Positions 9,601 through 17,829 of a stretch of 52,581 bases of DNA are shown one piece after another. The stretch covers positions 1 through 52,581 of the forward strand of contig NZ_JABXKF010000113.1 in the NCBI RefSeq assembly GCF_017115165.1. The letters run 5' to 3'. Every line of letters begins with the position of its first letter. Positions within the stretch are counted from its first letter, which is position 1. The stretch comes from Nostoc sp. LPT. Lineage in GTDB: Bacteria; Cyanobacteriota; Cyanobacteriia; Cyanobacteriales; Nostocaceae. The notes beneath the pieces were generated by a model. That model was given only the letters and a program-made list of their open reading frames with translations, was not told the origin of the DNA and ran no database searches. The translations under genes and the position numbers were made by a program.

Positions 9601-12157
9601 TCCCCAAACAGAGGGTATGGTGGTTGACCAAGAAACCGGCTTTCTCTACATAGCCCAAGAAGATGTGGGCATCTGGAAATTCCAGGCAGAACCGGACGGT
9701 GGTACAACAGGCAAGCTAATCGATCGCGTTCGTTTTGAGGGTGGTTCTCACCTCACCGATGATGCCGAAGGGTTGACCATCTACTACGGCAAAAACGGCA
9801 CAGGCTACTTGCTAACATCCAGCCAAGGCGATAGCACCTTTGTAGCCTACACTCGTGAAGGTAATAACGAATACGTGGGTAACTTTGCCATTGGTAACAA
9901 TGGGTCAATTGATAGCGTGCAAGAGTCAGATGGTGCTGATGTCATTAACGTGCCACTGGGGTCTAACTTCCCATTTGGTTTATTTGTCACCCAAGACGGC
10001 TCCAATGAACCTGCCAAGACCATCGATGGCGAAAATGTCAGTTCTAACTTTAAGCTGGTGCCTTGGGAAAATATTGCCAATTCTTTCCCTAATTCTTTAA
10101 ATATCGACACTACTAGTTACGATCCTCGCAATCCTACCGCCCAACCCAAACTGACTATCTATGAATTTGAAAACTTACCCAAACTAGGCACAACCTCTGA
10201 AAATCAAGATATTTTCTTAGGTGGTTTTTCTGGGTTGTATTTCCAAGGGTTTGCAGCAAATGGCAACCTGAAATTTGTCACCAACACAGACCGTGGCCCC
10301 AATGGAGAACCTGATGGTGTCAAAAGACCATTTTTATTACCCGATTTCCAGCCAGAAATAGTTAGCTTTGAACTCAACCGCACCACAGGTGAAATCAGCA
10401 TTACCAACAGAACAAAGCTATTTTGCCAAGATGGAACAACGCCATTAACGGGACTACCTAACTTGCAAGGTGTAGGAAACGGTTTAGCCTACACAGATGA
10501 AATTGCCGTTGACTTAGACAACAAGGTTCTAGCTAACGATCCTTTGGGTGCTGACTTAGAAGGAATTGTAATTGCAGAAAATGGAGATTACTGGTTGGTG
10601 GATGAGTACCGTCCGGCAATTTACCACTTTGATGTTAATGGTAAGCTGATCGACCGCTTTATCCCTCAAGGAACTGCTACTGCACCCAACCCAGATCAAC
10701 CTTCAGGAACTTTTGGCACAGAGGTATTGCCAGAAGTTTATGCCCAACGTCGCAATAACCGAGGATTTGAAGCTGTTGCACTAGAAGGTAATAAATTATA
10801 TGCCTTTATTCAGAGTGCGATCGATAATCCAGATGTTGCCAATGATGCGACTTCTAAAGCTTCTCTCAACCTGCGAATTCTAGAGTTTGATATTGTCAGC
10901 AAGCAGGTAACAGGAGAGTATTTATATCGCCTAGAAGGTCTACCAGGAACCGATAAGATTGGCGATGCAGTTTCTTTGGATAACGGCAAATTTGCAGTAG
11001 TTGAGCGAGATGACAATGCTACATCTGCTGGCAATAAATTAATTTACCAAATTGATTTAGCTGGGGCGACCAACATCAACAACCTTACTAACTTTACCTT
11101 GCCAGTTGGTAAAACTATTGAACAACTGACCTCTGCGGAGTTAGCTACTGCCAATATTACCCCTGTCAGCAAGAGTTTGATTGCTAATGCTGCTCAGTTG
11201 GGTTACACCGGGGTGGAAAAGTTAGAAGGTCTAGCATTGGTCGCACCCAACACCCTAGCCTTGATTAACGACAACGACTTCAACATTACGGGTAATACGG
11301 CTGCTGAGAAACTTGGCATTCTTGAACTACCCAATAACCTGACAACTGTGCAGCCTACTTTCCCGAACGGTTTTGGTTCTAGCAACAGCGATACTGTCAA
11401 TCTTGAACCAGGACAATTCTTTAATGCAGGTGACGGAGCAGACTTTATAGAAGGCGCTCAAGATAACAAAATCCTGGCTGGAAACGGTGATGATACAGTG
11501 CTTGCAGGAAGCGACTCTTCAGTTTTCGGAAATGACGGTAACGATCGCATATTTATTGGTCAAAATGGCTCGGTTCAAAATACTAGTGCTGATGGTGGCA
11601 TTGGTGATGATGTTATTACCGTGGTGGAAGCCAGTGGTAGCAATAATTTGTTTGGAGCAGCAGGTGATGATAATCTCACAGTAATTGAAGGTACTCGTCA
11701 ATCATTATTCGGTGGCTCAGGTAACGATACCCTCACGAGTAACGGTAGCAATAACCGTCTCTATGGTGGTTCTGGCAATGACAAACTCTTCTCTAATGTC
11801 AATGACTCCCTGTTTGGTGGCGATGGTGATGATGTGTTATTTGCTAGTCAACAGGGTAGCGATCCCTACGGGGGGCTGCGCCAACGCCTCAGTGGTGGTA
11901 CTGGTGCCGATCAATTCTGGATTGCTAACGCCAGTCTACCAACTAGCAAGAACATTGTGACTGATTTTGCGATCGGCATTGATAAAATCGGTCTTGGCGG
12001 TGTTGGTATCGCTCAATTTAGTGCTTTAACACTGTTGCAACAGGGTAGTGACACCTTAGTGAAAACCGGGAATACCGAATTAGCTTCATTGCTGGGAATT
12101 ACATCAAATATTCTCACAGCAAATGACTTCGTTTTCTCTGCCAGTATTGTCGCTTAA
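6686..12157 (+). CDS. secreted RTX fusion: EEP nuclease/phosphatase plus phytase-type propellers
   Basis: An 1823-residue protein with four enzyme-like parts. Residues 1-385 are an endonuclease/exonuclease/phosphatase domain with intact motifs NASLNR, LLINEFDY, GDQNADPL, RTDYVLP and SSDHRLV. Residues 390-765 are an 'esterase-like activity of phytase' propeller (EGIALTNNG, NIEGIAFGP). Residues 780-1130 match beta-propeller 3-phytases (DADDPAIYVN, GLRVYDLSGNLLQ, EGMVVDQ, LTSSQGDST). Residues 1160-1560 are a second esterase-like propeller (GFSGLYFQG, DLEGIVIAENGDYWLVDE). RTX repeats fill 1564-1823. I start at ATG 6686 because the preceding 30 in-frame codons derive from an intergenic repeat; the Shine-Dalgarno is weak. 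The protein should act outside the cell on phytate and other phosphoesters. A 21-bp in-frame insertion sits in the RTX part. Confidence 0.85.
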   Translation: MVTTNTIRFSQFNASLNRNAEGQLVSDLSTPDNAQVKAVAEIIQRNNPDVLLINEFDYSPEAVQLFRQNYLAVSQNGTTPVDYPYFYIAPSNTGIASEFDLNNDGTAVTTPGAAGYGDDAFGFGNFPGQYGILLLSKYRIDTANIRTFQNFLWKDMPSALLPDDPTTPQPNDWYSDQELAVLRLSSKSHWDVPIQVNGETIHILASHPTPPTFDGAEDRNGKRNHDEIRFWADYVTPGNGNYIYDDEGKTGSIDAGSSFVIVGDQNADPLDGDSFDNAIRQLLQNPNINTNVIPTSLGGFQQTDLQAGANASQKGNPSFDTADFADTTPGNLRTDYVLPSTDLTIADSGVFWPLNTDSTFLLVGTFPFPSSDHRLVFADVQTGPTKAGKTIPSIGFLKQTTFVTGFIPADAAGTVNGVQTPAGGLSGVTYDPANNRYYAISDDRSQVAPARFYTFTATDSGVTFTNVTPLKDTKGNFFATNSLDTEGIALTNNGTVFISSEGEVNPGAGRVTNPFIKEFSLTTGQEVASLPVPSKFLPVVEDTNNDGVVDIGDMQTSGVYNNLAFESLTITPDQKTLFTATENALSQDGLKASLTSGSPARILQYNLVTGQPEKEYLYITDAIPESPDPSTGSADNGLADLLAIDNRGTFLALERSFAQGVGNTIKIYEVSLQGATDISFDNSLNSLSAEKLASIKPAQKRLLLNLTDLNLATDVNHPITGVDNIEGIAFGPKLADGRQSIVLVSDNNFGSTQYTQILTLGADLVPTAAPTLETRPALFDDDDPALPAVNQNADADDPAIYVNATNAADSLVLTSVKNAGLRVYDLSGNLLQTVNPGGIRYNNIDLQYGFKLGNQSIDIALASDRQNDKLAIFKINPNPTTPRQYLEDITDSNIGTIFQGLPFEPPYSASTRSSYGLALYRSPETNDYYVFTSRRQTGDIAQFKLIDKGNGKIGAELVREFTIPSPTTAERSPQTEGMVVDQETGFLYIAQEDVGIWKFQAEPDGGTTGKLIDRVRFEGGSHLTDDAEGLTIYYGKNGTGYLLTSSQGDSTFVAYTREGNNEYVGNFAIGNNGSIDSVQESDGADVINVPLGSNFPFGLFVTQDGSNEPAKTIDGENVSSNFKLVPWENIANSFPNSLNIDTTSYDPRNPTAQPKLTIYEFENLPKLGTTSENQDIFLGGFSGLYFQGFAANGNLKFVTNTDRGPNGEPDGVKRPFLLPDFQPEIVSFELNRTTGEISITNRTKLFCQDGTTPLTGLPNLQGVGNGLAYTDEIAVDLDNKVLANDPLGADLEGIVIAENGDYWLVDEYRPAIYHFDVNGKLIDRFIPQGTATAPNPDQPSGTFGTEVLPEVYAQRRNNRGFEAVALEGNKLYAFIQSAIDNPDVANDATSKASLNLRILEFDIVSKQVTGEYLYRLEGLPGTDKIGDAVSLDNGKFAVVERDDNATSAGNKLIYQIDLAGATNINNLTNFTLPVGKTIEQLTSAELATANITPVSKSLIANAAQLGYTGVEKLEGLALVAPNTLALINDNDFNITGNTAAEKLGILELPNNLTTVQPTFPNGFGSSNSDTVNLEPGQFFNAGDGADFIEGAQDNKILAGNGDDTVLAGSDSSVFGNDGNDRIFIGQNGSVQNTSADGGIGDDVITVVEASGSNNLFGAAGDDNLTVIEGTRQSLFGGSGNDTLTSNGSNNRLYGGSGNDKLFSNVNDSLFGGDGDDVLFASQQGSDPYGGLRQRLSGGTGADQFWIANASLPTSKNIVTDFAIGIDKIGLGGVGIAQFSALTLLQQGSDTLVKTGNTELASLLGITSNILTANDFVFSASIVA
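11859..11887 (+). repeat. small dispersed repeat inserted in the RTX region
   Basis: A 29-bp unit with the form GCGAT, 21 bp, CGC. The paralogous position in the alkaline phosphatase gene (17143-17158) reads GGCGATCGCCTCAGT without the 21 bp. The unit therefore looks like an exact in-frame insertion into a HIP1 octamer, adding seven residues (around PYGGLRQ). Similar units lie at 17769, 31191 and 45507. Confidence 0.8.
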
Positions 12158-12172
12158 TTTGTTCGCCTTGTT

Positions 12173-12208
12173 ACAGCTTCATTACACAACCAAAGTTAAT
12201 GAAGCTGT
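12173..12208 (+). terminator. hairpin after the phytase fusion gene
   Basis: ACAGCTTCATT (12173-12183) and AATGAAGCTGT (12198-12208) are perfect 11-bp arms around a 14-base loop, 16 bases after the stop. There is no strong T tract, so it may terminate weakly or protect the 3' end. A similar TACAGCTTA hairpin follows the next gene. Confidence 0.6.
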
Positions 12209-12381
12209 ACTCCATTATTGTTGCAAAACCTATTAAAGATAAGGGTTACAAAGAAATTATTATCTGACGATACTGACAATAAATACATCATGGAAGTATA
12301 TAGAAAACAACCTTTACTTCGTCAAAAATACGCATGAAGTTGTTAATCGTCTATTAGGTGCAAGATTACAATACAAGATTT

Positions 12382-12411
12382 CTTAACCAGCCCACAATTT
12401 TTTCACAACTT
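12382..12411 (+). promoter_or_regulatory. candidate Pho box upstream of the alkaline phosphatase fusion
   Basis: Three octamers occur at exact 11-bp spacing: CTTAACCA (12382), CACAATTT (12393) and CACAACTT (12404). The first fits YTTAAYYW at 8/8, and the other two at 6/8 with the same two mismatches. The site is about 235 bases before the start codon, in an otherwise gene-free stretch of about 490 bases (12158-12645). Confidence 0.65.
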
Positions 12412-12645
12412 TGGCTATGTATGTTAATTAATATGCAATTTTAATCGTTAATTTTGATACCAAAACGCTCTAGTGAGAAATCAATTGTAGTGGTGGTTGA
12501 AATTTAATAGTTCAGACTCAACAAGCTTACAAGTCAATTACATCTTTGAAGCCTAAAACTATTAGTTTTTACTCACCATATTACTTTTTTGATTCCACTG
12601 GAGCGAAGACCATCTCAACAATTAAACACAGGGAGATTCTCTTTC

Positions 12646-15600
12646 ATGGCTAAGAACGTCATCATTATGATTGGAGATGGTATGGGCTGGGAAATGGCTC
12701 GTGCTGCATCAATCTATAAAGAGATTCAAAATGGAAAGACAGGTGCTAATTTAAGCGATTTTTATACACAAGGTAAGGGTCAAGGACTTAACTTTCAAAC
12801 ACTCCAAGGCTACGGTTTGGCAACCACCTATGGGACAACGATCGCTGATAGTAATGGAGTTTTTAGTACTGCTAATTCCGCTCTTGACGGGACTAATCCG
12901 ATCACAGGAGAAAGCCTAGTTCGCCCTGGTTTCACCTTCGATCCAACTTTTAACCCAGGTAATACCCCAACAGGTAGAGCAAAAGTCAGTGATGGTGCTG
13001 TTGGGAATCTAGTAGGTTATGACCCTACCAGAGGTGGTGTTAATCCTTGGACTCCTGGTAACGATCCTGAATATATTAAGTACAGCTATCCTGACTCTGC
13101 AAACACCGCTACAACTCTGTACACTGGGGTCAAGAGCTACAACAACGCTGTTGGCGTTGATATTTTTGAGAATCCTCTAGAAACAATTCTCAAAACTGCA
13201 AACGAAGTTGGTAAATCTACTGGTTTAGTAACTTCAGTTCCCATTGACCACGCGACACCTGCTGCTGCTTCTGCCAACGTTAACCGTCGCAGCAAGTATG
13301 ATGCTGACTATCCAGCATTAGACAACATCCTGCAACAGCAACTCCGTGTCTATCAACCGACGGTATTACTTGGTGGTGGACACCCACTTTCAGCTCCTGG
13401 AGACTTACTACCAGCAGGGGTTGAGCCGAATACGAGCAATGAATATATTAGTCAATCTACCTACACAGAACTTAGCACTAAACCAACAAACAACCTCTAC
13501 GATTACACCTTTTTGGAGCGGGGTGAAAATGCCGCACAGAAACTCGCTGAAACTGCGGCGACAATCGATCCAGAAAAAGGCGATCGCCTCTTCGGTCTAT
13601 ACGGTGCACGTGGTCAAAATGGTAACTTGCCTGTAAGTTCTGCCAACGGCGACTACAGCACCACTGGTTTAGATATGTTCAGCGTTTTCACTAACCAAGG
13701 TGATAACACCAAAGTGGACACCACACGTCCACTGCTTCCTGGAGAGACGGATGCATCTTTCATTGCCAAAGAGGTTAACGAAAACCCAACCCTCAATGAC
13801 TTGACAAGTGCTGCATTAAATGTATTGGGTAAAGACCCCGATGGTTTCTGGTTAATGGTTGAAGGTGGCGATATCGATTGGTCTGCCCATGATAACAACA
13901 TGGACAATTTGATCGGCACCACATTAGACTTCGATAAGGCAGTCGGATCTACAATTGACTGGATCGAAAAAAATGGTGGTTGGGAAGAAAACCAACTTAT
14001 CGTTACTGCTGACCACGATCACTACCTGACTCTTAATGGTGACTTTCCGACTTTAGTAAAAAATCAAGGTGCTGAAGCATTAACCAATTTGGATACTCCA
14101 GCAGAAGTTGGACACTATTGGGGGTCAGATCCTACTGTCAAGTATGGTTGGGGAACTCACACTAACCGTCCGGTACCTGTTTACTACCAAGGTGCTGGTT
14201 CTGAAGTGTTAAACAGCTTGGTAGGTAAAGGTTATAACGCCTACGGTTCTGATATTCCAGGAATTGCGGGTTTAAACGATCAAACCCACATCTACCAAAC
14301 GATGTTTGCCTCAATAGTGCCAAAAGTTGAGTTAGTAGGCTTTGCCTCATTACCTGCTGATACTTTTAGTGATGGGCCTGCTTCTGGCGAAGATGTTTCA
14401 GCCAATGGTAGAACCGGGCCTTTCCCAGGACAGCCAATACAAGGCTTTAGTGGTGTTCAATTTGCTAACAACAACTCTTTCTACTTCCTGTCAGATAACG
14501 GTTACGGTAGCAAAGATAATAGTGCAGATTTTCTATTGCGAATCAATCGTCTAGACCCAAATTTTAAGGGAACAGAAAATGGAGACGGCAGCGTTAAAGT
14601 TTTAGACTATATTCAACTGTCTGACCCTAACCACAAAGTTCCTTTTGGAATTGTTAACGAAGGAACTAATGACAGATTACTAACTGGTGCAGACTTTGAT
14701 GTAGAGTCATTCGTCTTTGATAAAGATGGGACAATCTGGATTGGAGACGAGTTTGGCTCCTACTTACTGCATTTTGATGCCACTGGTAAGTTATTAGAGG
14801 TTCCCATTGCTACACCCGACCAATTCAAAACGTTAGATGGAGAAGCACCTAAAGTTATTGGTCATAGAGGTGCAAGTGGCTATCGTCCAGAACACACCTT
14901 AGAGTCTTACAAGCAAGCAATTGAGCGCGGCGCTGACTTCATTGAGCCTGATTTGGTTGTGACAAAAGATGGTGTGCTAATTGCCCGCCATGAGCCAGCT
15001 TTAGCAGTTTTGAATGCTGATGGCACTGTCAATTTCAACAACACAACCACAGATGTTTACAAGCATCCAGAGTTTGCCGATCGCAAAAAAACGGTAAGTT
15101 TAGATGGAAACACAATTACAGGTTGGTTTGCTGAAGACTTCACTTTAGCCGAAATCAAGACTTTACGCGCAGAAGAGCGTCTACCTTTCCGCGATCATTC
15201 CTACGACGATAAATTTGAGATTCCTACTCTTACGGAAATTATCGATTTAGTTAAGCAAGTAGAAGCCGACACAGGTAAAAAGATTGGCATCTACCCAGAA
15301 ACTAAGCATCCGACTTACTTTGCCGGTGAAGCTACCTATGTAGGCACCACGGACAAAATAAACAGAAACACCAGTCAGTTACTCATCAATACGCTCAAGG
15401 CAAATAATTTTACCGATCCCAGTCGGATTTTTATCCAGTCCTTTGAAGTAAGTAACCTCAAAGAACTGCACGATCGCATTATGCCTGCGGCAGGGGTAGA
15501 TATTCCACTTGTCCAACTTCTAGATGCCAGTGACATTGACATCAACGGCAAGATTATCGAGAGTCAGCCTTATGATTTGAAAGTCAGTGGTGACACTCGC

Positions 15601-17418
15601 ACTTATGGCGACTTACGAACTCCAGAAGGTTTAGCTGAAGTTGCCACTTATGCTGATGGCATTGGCCCTTGGAAGCGGATGATTGTTAGCGTCAAAGGTA
15701 CTGATGCTAACAATGATGGCAAAGCCGATGATGTCAATAACGATGGAGTAGTTGATGATGCCGACAAGACAACATTACCTCCCACTACTTTAATTCAAGA
15801 TGCTCACAATGCAGGGTTGCAAGTTCATCCTTACACCTTCCGGGCGGAAGATCAGTATTTAGCAGCAGATTACAATGGCAAGCTAGAGCTAGAAATTCAG
15901 CAGTTCTATCAATTAGGTGTAGATGCGCTATTTACAGATTTCCCAGATATCGGGGATAAAGTACGGGATCAACTCAGAGACGATCCTGAATATAATGTAG
16001 TGCGATCGCCACAAAATCCCGATGTGCTTTCAGGTGATGCTTTTGCTAACTTGGGTGGCTCCAAAGGTTTTGAAGGTGGAGCAATTAACGCCAGTAAAAC
16101 CAAGCTTTATTTTCTTCTAGAAGGTACGGTTCAAGGCGATACTCCCGGTGCTTTGCGGATTAACGAATTTGATCTCGCTAGCCACAAATACAGCGATCAG
16201 TTACGTTACTACAGATTGGATAATCCGTCAAATGCGATCGGGGATTTAGCAGTCATTAATGATAATGAATACCTAGTCATTGAACGGGATAACAATCAAG
16301 GGGCTGCGGCTAAATTTAAGAGGATCTACAAAATAGATTTGTCTAAAACAGATTCTAACGGCTATGTCGCTAAAGAAGAAGTTGCAGACTTGTTAAATAT
16401 CAAAGACCCCAACGACCTGAATGGGGATGGTAAGACCACCTTCGATTTCCCATTCCAAACTATTGAGAATGTTCTGGTTGTTGACAAAAACACTATTTTG
16501 GTCGCTAATGACAACAATTATCCCTTCTCTACAGGTCGTCCTGGGAACGATCCTCAAAATCCAGTCATAGACAACAATGAAATTCTACAGCTAAAACTGG
16601 AGAAGCCCCTTAATCTTGCTCCTGGCTTAGGTCAACCTCAAGCTGAAGAAATTAATTTTGGCTCCACTACCAGTGATGATATTACTGTTGAGCCAAATCA
16701 AACCTTATTCACAGGTAACGGAGCAGACTTTGTAGAGGGTACTAAAGGTAACACAATTCAGACTGGAAACGGTGAAGACACGGTGCTAGTCGGTAGTAAC
16801 TCCTCGGTGTCCACAGGAGACGGTAACGATCAAATCTTAATTGGCGCAAATGGCCCTGCAAACAGCACTAATGCTGATGGTGGTGCTGCTGATGATGAAA
16901 TTACCGTAGTAGAAGCCAATGGTACTAATAATTTACTTGGGGCAGCAGGTAATGATACTTTGACAGTTGTTGAAGGTTCGCGTCAATTATCCTTTGGTGG
17001 CTCAGGTAACGATACTCTCAAGAGTCAAGGTAGCAATAACCGTCTCTACGGTGGTTCTGGTGATGACAAACTCTTCTCTAGTGTGAATGATTCGCTATTT
17101 GGTGGCGATGGTGATGATGTGCTATTTGCTGGTCAAGGGGGCGGCGATCGCCTCAGTGGTGGTACTGGTGTCGATCAATTCTGGATTGCTAACGCCAGTC
17201 TGCCAACTAGCAAGAATATTGTGACTGATTTTGTGATCGGCATTGATAAAATCGGGCTGGGCGGTGTTGGTATCGCTCAATTTAGTGCTTTAACACTGTT
17301 GCAACAGGGTAGTGATACTATCGTGAAAACTGGAAATACAGAATTGGCTTCGTTGCTGGGAATTACAGCAACTAGCCTTACAGCAAATGATTTCGTTTTT
17401 TTTGCTAGTGTCGTTTAG
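12646..17418 (+). CDS. secreted RTX alkaline phosphatase fused to a glycerophosphodiesterase
   Basis: A 1590-residue protein. Residues 1-560 are a PhoA-family alkaline phosphatase: NVIIMIGDGMG at the N-terminus, nucleophile in PDSANTATT (Ser about 151), DHATPAA, EGGDIDWSAHDN and TADHDH. Residues 563-735 and 1124-1330 look like the two halves of one esterase-like phytase propeller. Between them, at 736-1110, sits a complete glycerophosphodiester phosphodiesterase (KVIGHRGASG, ADFIEPDLVVTKDG, RHEPAL, YPETKHP, DALFTDFPD). RTX repeats fill 1339-1590. GGGAGA 9 bases before ATG 12646 and the conserved MAKNVIIM start decide against an upstream in-frame ATG at 12589. Likely substrates are phosphomonoesters and deacylated phospholipids. 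The Pho-box-like site suggests induction by phosphate limitation. Confidence 0.88.
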   Translation: MAKNVIIMIGDGMGWEMARAASIYKEIQNGKTGANLSDFYTQGKGQGLNFQTLQGYGLATTYGTTIADSNGVFSTANSALDGTNPITGESLVRPGFTFDPTFNPGNTPTGRAKVSDGAVGNLVGYDPTRGGVNPWTPGNDPEYIKYSYPDSANTATTLYTGVKSYNNAVGVDIFENPLETILKTANEVGKSTGLVTSVPIDHATPAAASANVNRRSKYDADYPALDNILQQQLRVYQPTVLLGGGHPLSAPGDLLPAGVEPNTSNEYISQSTYTELSTKPTNNLYDYTFLERGENAAQKLAETAATIDPEKGDRLFGLYGARGQNGNLPVSSANGDYSTTGLDMFSVFTNQGDNTKVDTTRPLLPGETDASFIAKEVNENPTLNDLTSAALNVLGKDPDGFWLMVEGGDIDWSAHDNNMDNLIGTTLDFDKAVGSTIDWIEKNGGWEENQLIVTADHDHYLTLNGDFPTLVKNQGAEALTNLDTPAEVGHYWGSDPTVKYGWGTHTNRPVPVYYQGAGSEVLNSLVGKGYNAYGSDIPGIAGLNDQTHIYQTMFASIVPKVELVGFASLPADTFSDGPASGEDVSANGRTGPFPGQPIQGFSGVQFANNNSFYFLSDNGYGSKDNSADFLLRINRLDPNFKGTENGDGSVKVLDYIQLSDPNHKVPFGIVNEGTNDRLLTGADFDVESFVFDKDGTIWIGDEFGSYLLHFDATGKLLEVPIATPDQFKTLDGEAPKVIGHRGASGYRPEHTLESYKQAIERGADFIEPDLVVTKDGVLIARHEPALAVLNADGTVNFNNTTTDVYKHPEFADRKKTVSLDGNTITGWFAEDFTLAEIKTLRAEERLPFRDHSYDDKFEIPTLTEIIDLVKQVEADTGKKIGIYPETKHPTYFAGEATYVGTTDKINRNTSQLLINTLKANNFTDPSRIFIQSFEVSNLKELHDRIMPAAGVDIPLVQLLDASDIDINGKIIESQPYDLKVSGDTRTYGDLRTPEGLAEVATYADGIGPWKRMIVSVKGTDANNDGKADDVNNDGVVDDADKTTLPPTTLIQDAHNAGLQVHPYTFRAEDQYLAADYNGKLELEIQQFYQLGVDALFTDFPDIGDKVRDQLRDDPEYNVVRSPQNPDVLSGDAFANLGGSKGFEGGAINASKTKLYFLLEGTVQGDTPGALRINEFDLASHKYSDQLRYYRLDNPSNAIGDLAVINDNEYLVIERDNNQGAAAKFKRIYKIDLSKTDSNGYVAKEEVADLLNIKDPNDLNGDGKTTFDFPFQTIENVLVVDKNTILVANDNNYPFSTGRPGNDPQNPVIDNNEILQLKLEKPLNLAPGLGQPQAEEINFGSTTSDDITVEPNQTLFTGNGADFVEGTKGNTIQTGNGEDTVLVGSNSSVSTGDGNDQILIGANGPANSTNADGGAADDEITVVEANGTNNLLGAAGNDTLTVVEGSRQLSFGGSGNDTLKSQGSNNRLYGGSGDDKLFSSVNDSLFGGDGDDVLFAGQGGGDRLSGGTGVDQFWIANASLPTSKNIVTDFVIGIDKIGLGGVGIAQFSALTLLQQGSDTIVKTGNTELASLLGITATSLTANDFVFFASVV

Positions 17419-17430
17419 CCAAAAGATAGA

Positions 17431-17471
17431 TTACAGCTTAGATTCAACATTCATTCATTAGTTAAGCTGTA
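17431..17471 (+). terminator. first hairpin after the alkaline phosphatase gene
   Basis: TTACAGCTTA and TTAAGCTGTA form a long-loop stem just after the stop codon, echoing the hairpin at 12173. A stronger terminator follows within 15 bases. Confidence 0.45.
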
Positions 17472-17485
17472 GCGATTTTGCTAAT

Positions 17486-17514
17486 GCGGGGGAATCATAT
17501 TCCCTCGCTTTTTA
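17486..17514 (+). terminator. strong intrinsic terminator
   Basis: GCGGGGGAAT, loop CAT and ATTCCCTCGC make a 10-bp stem with one G-T pair, followed by TTTTT. It separates the alkaline phosphatase unit from the next phosphodiesterase unit. Confidence 0.88.
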
Positions 17515-17565
17515 TATCTATTAGTAATTTTGTCTTTAAAAATTATTCTACTTTTTGTCCCAAAT

Positions 17566-17595
17566 CTTAACTTGTTTATAACTTTCCTTAAACAT
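17566..17595 (+). promoter_or_regulatory. candidate Pho box upstream of the type I phosphodiesterase
   Basis: Three octamers at exact 11-bp spacing: CTTAACTT (17566, 8/8 to YTTAAYYW), TATAACTT (17577, 7/8) and TTAAACAT (17588, 6/8). CTATCT a few bases downstream could serve as a -10. The gene starts at 17830. This is the best of the three Pho-box candidates. Confidence 0.7.
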
Positions 17596-17768
17596 TGAAA
17601 AACTATCTTTTGAAACAGTAACCAAAATTAAGTTTATTTAATTGTCTGCACTAGTTTGTGTGGACACTAAGCATTTTGTCGCCAAATACTACTTAGGTTT
17701 CTGTAGCCAATAATTTTTTGCTTGGGTTGAGTGTAATTAATCGCTCAGTCTATAAACACACAATTGCT

Positions 17769-17797
17769 GCGTAGGCGTAGCCATCTGTAGGCATCGC
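17769..17797 (-). repeat. small dispersed repeat, HIP1-nested type
   Basis: On the minus strand this reads GCGAT, 21 bp, CGC, the same 29-bp architecture as at 11859-11887. It lies in the leader of the phosphodiesterase gene, 32 bases before the start codon. Confidence 0.75.
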
Positions 17798-17829
17798 TCG
17801 TAGATCACAATACTTAAGGAGTAATCGGT

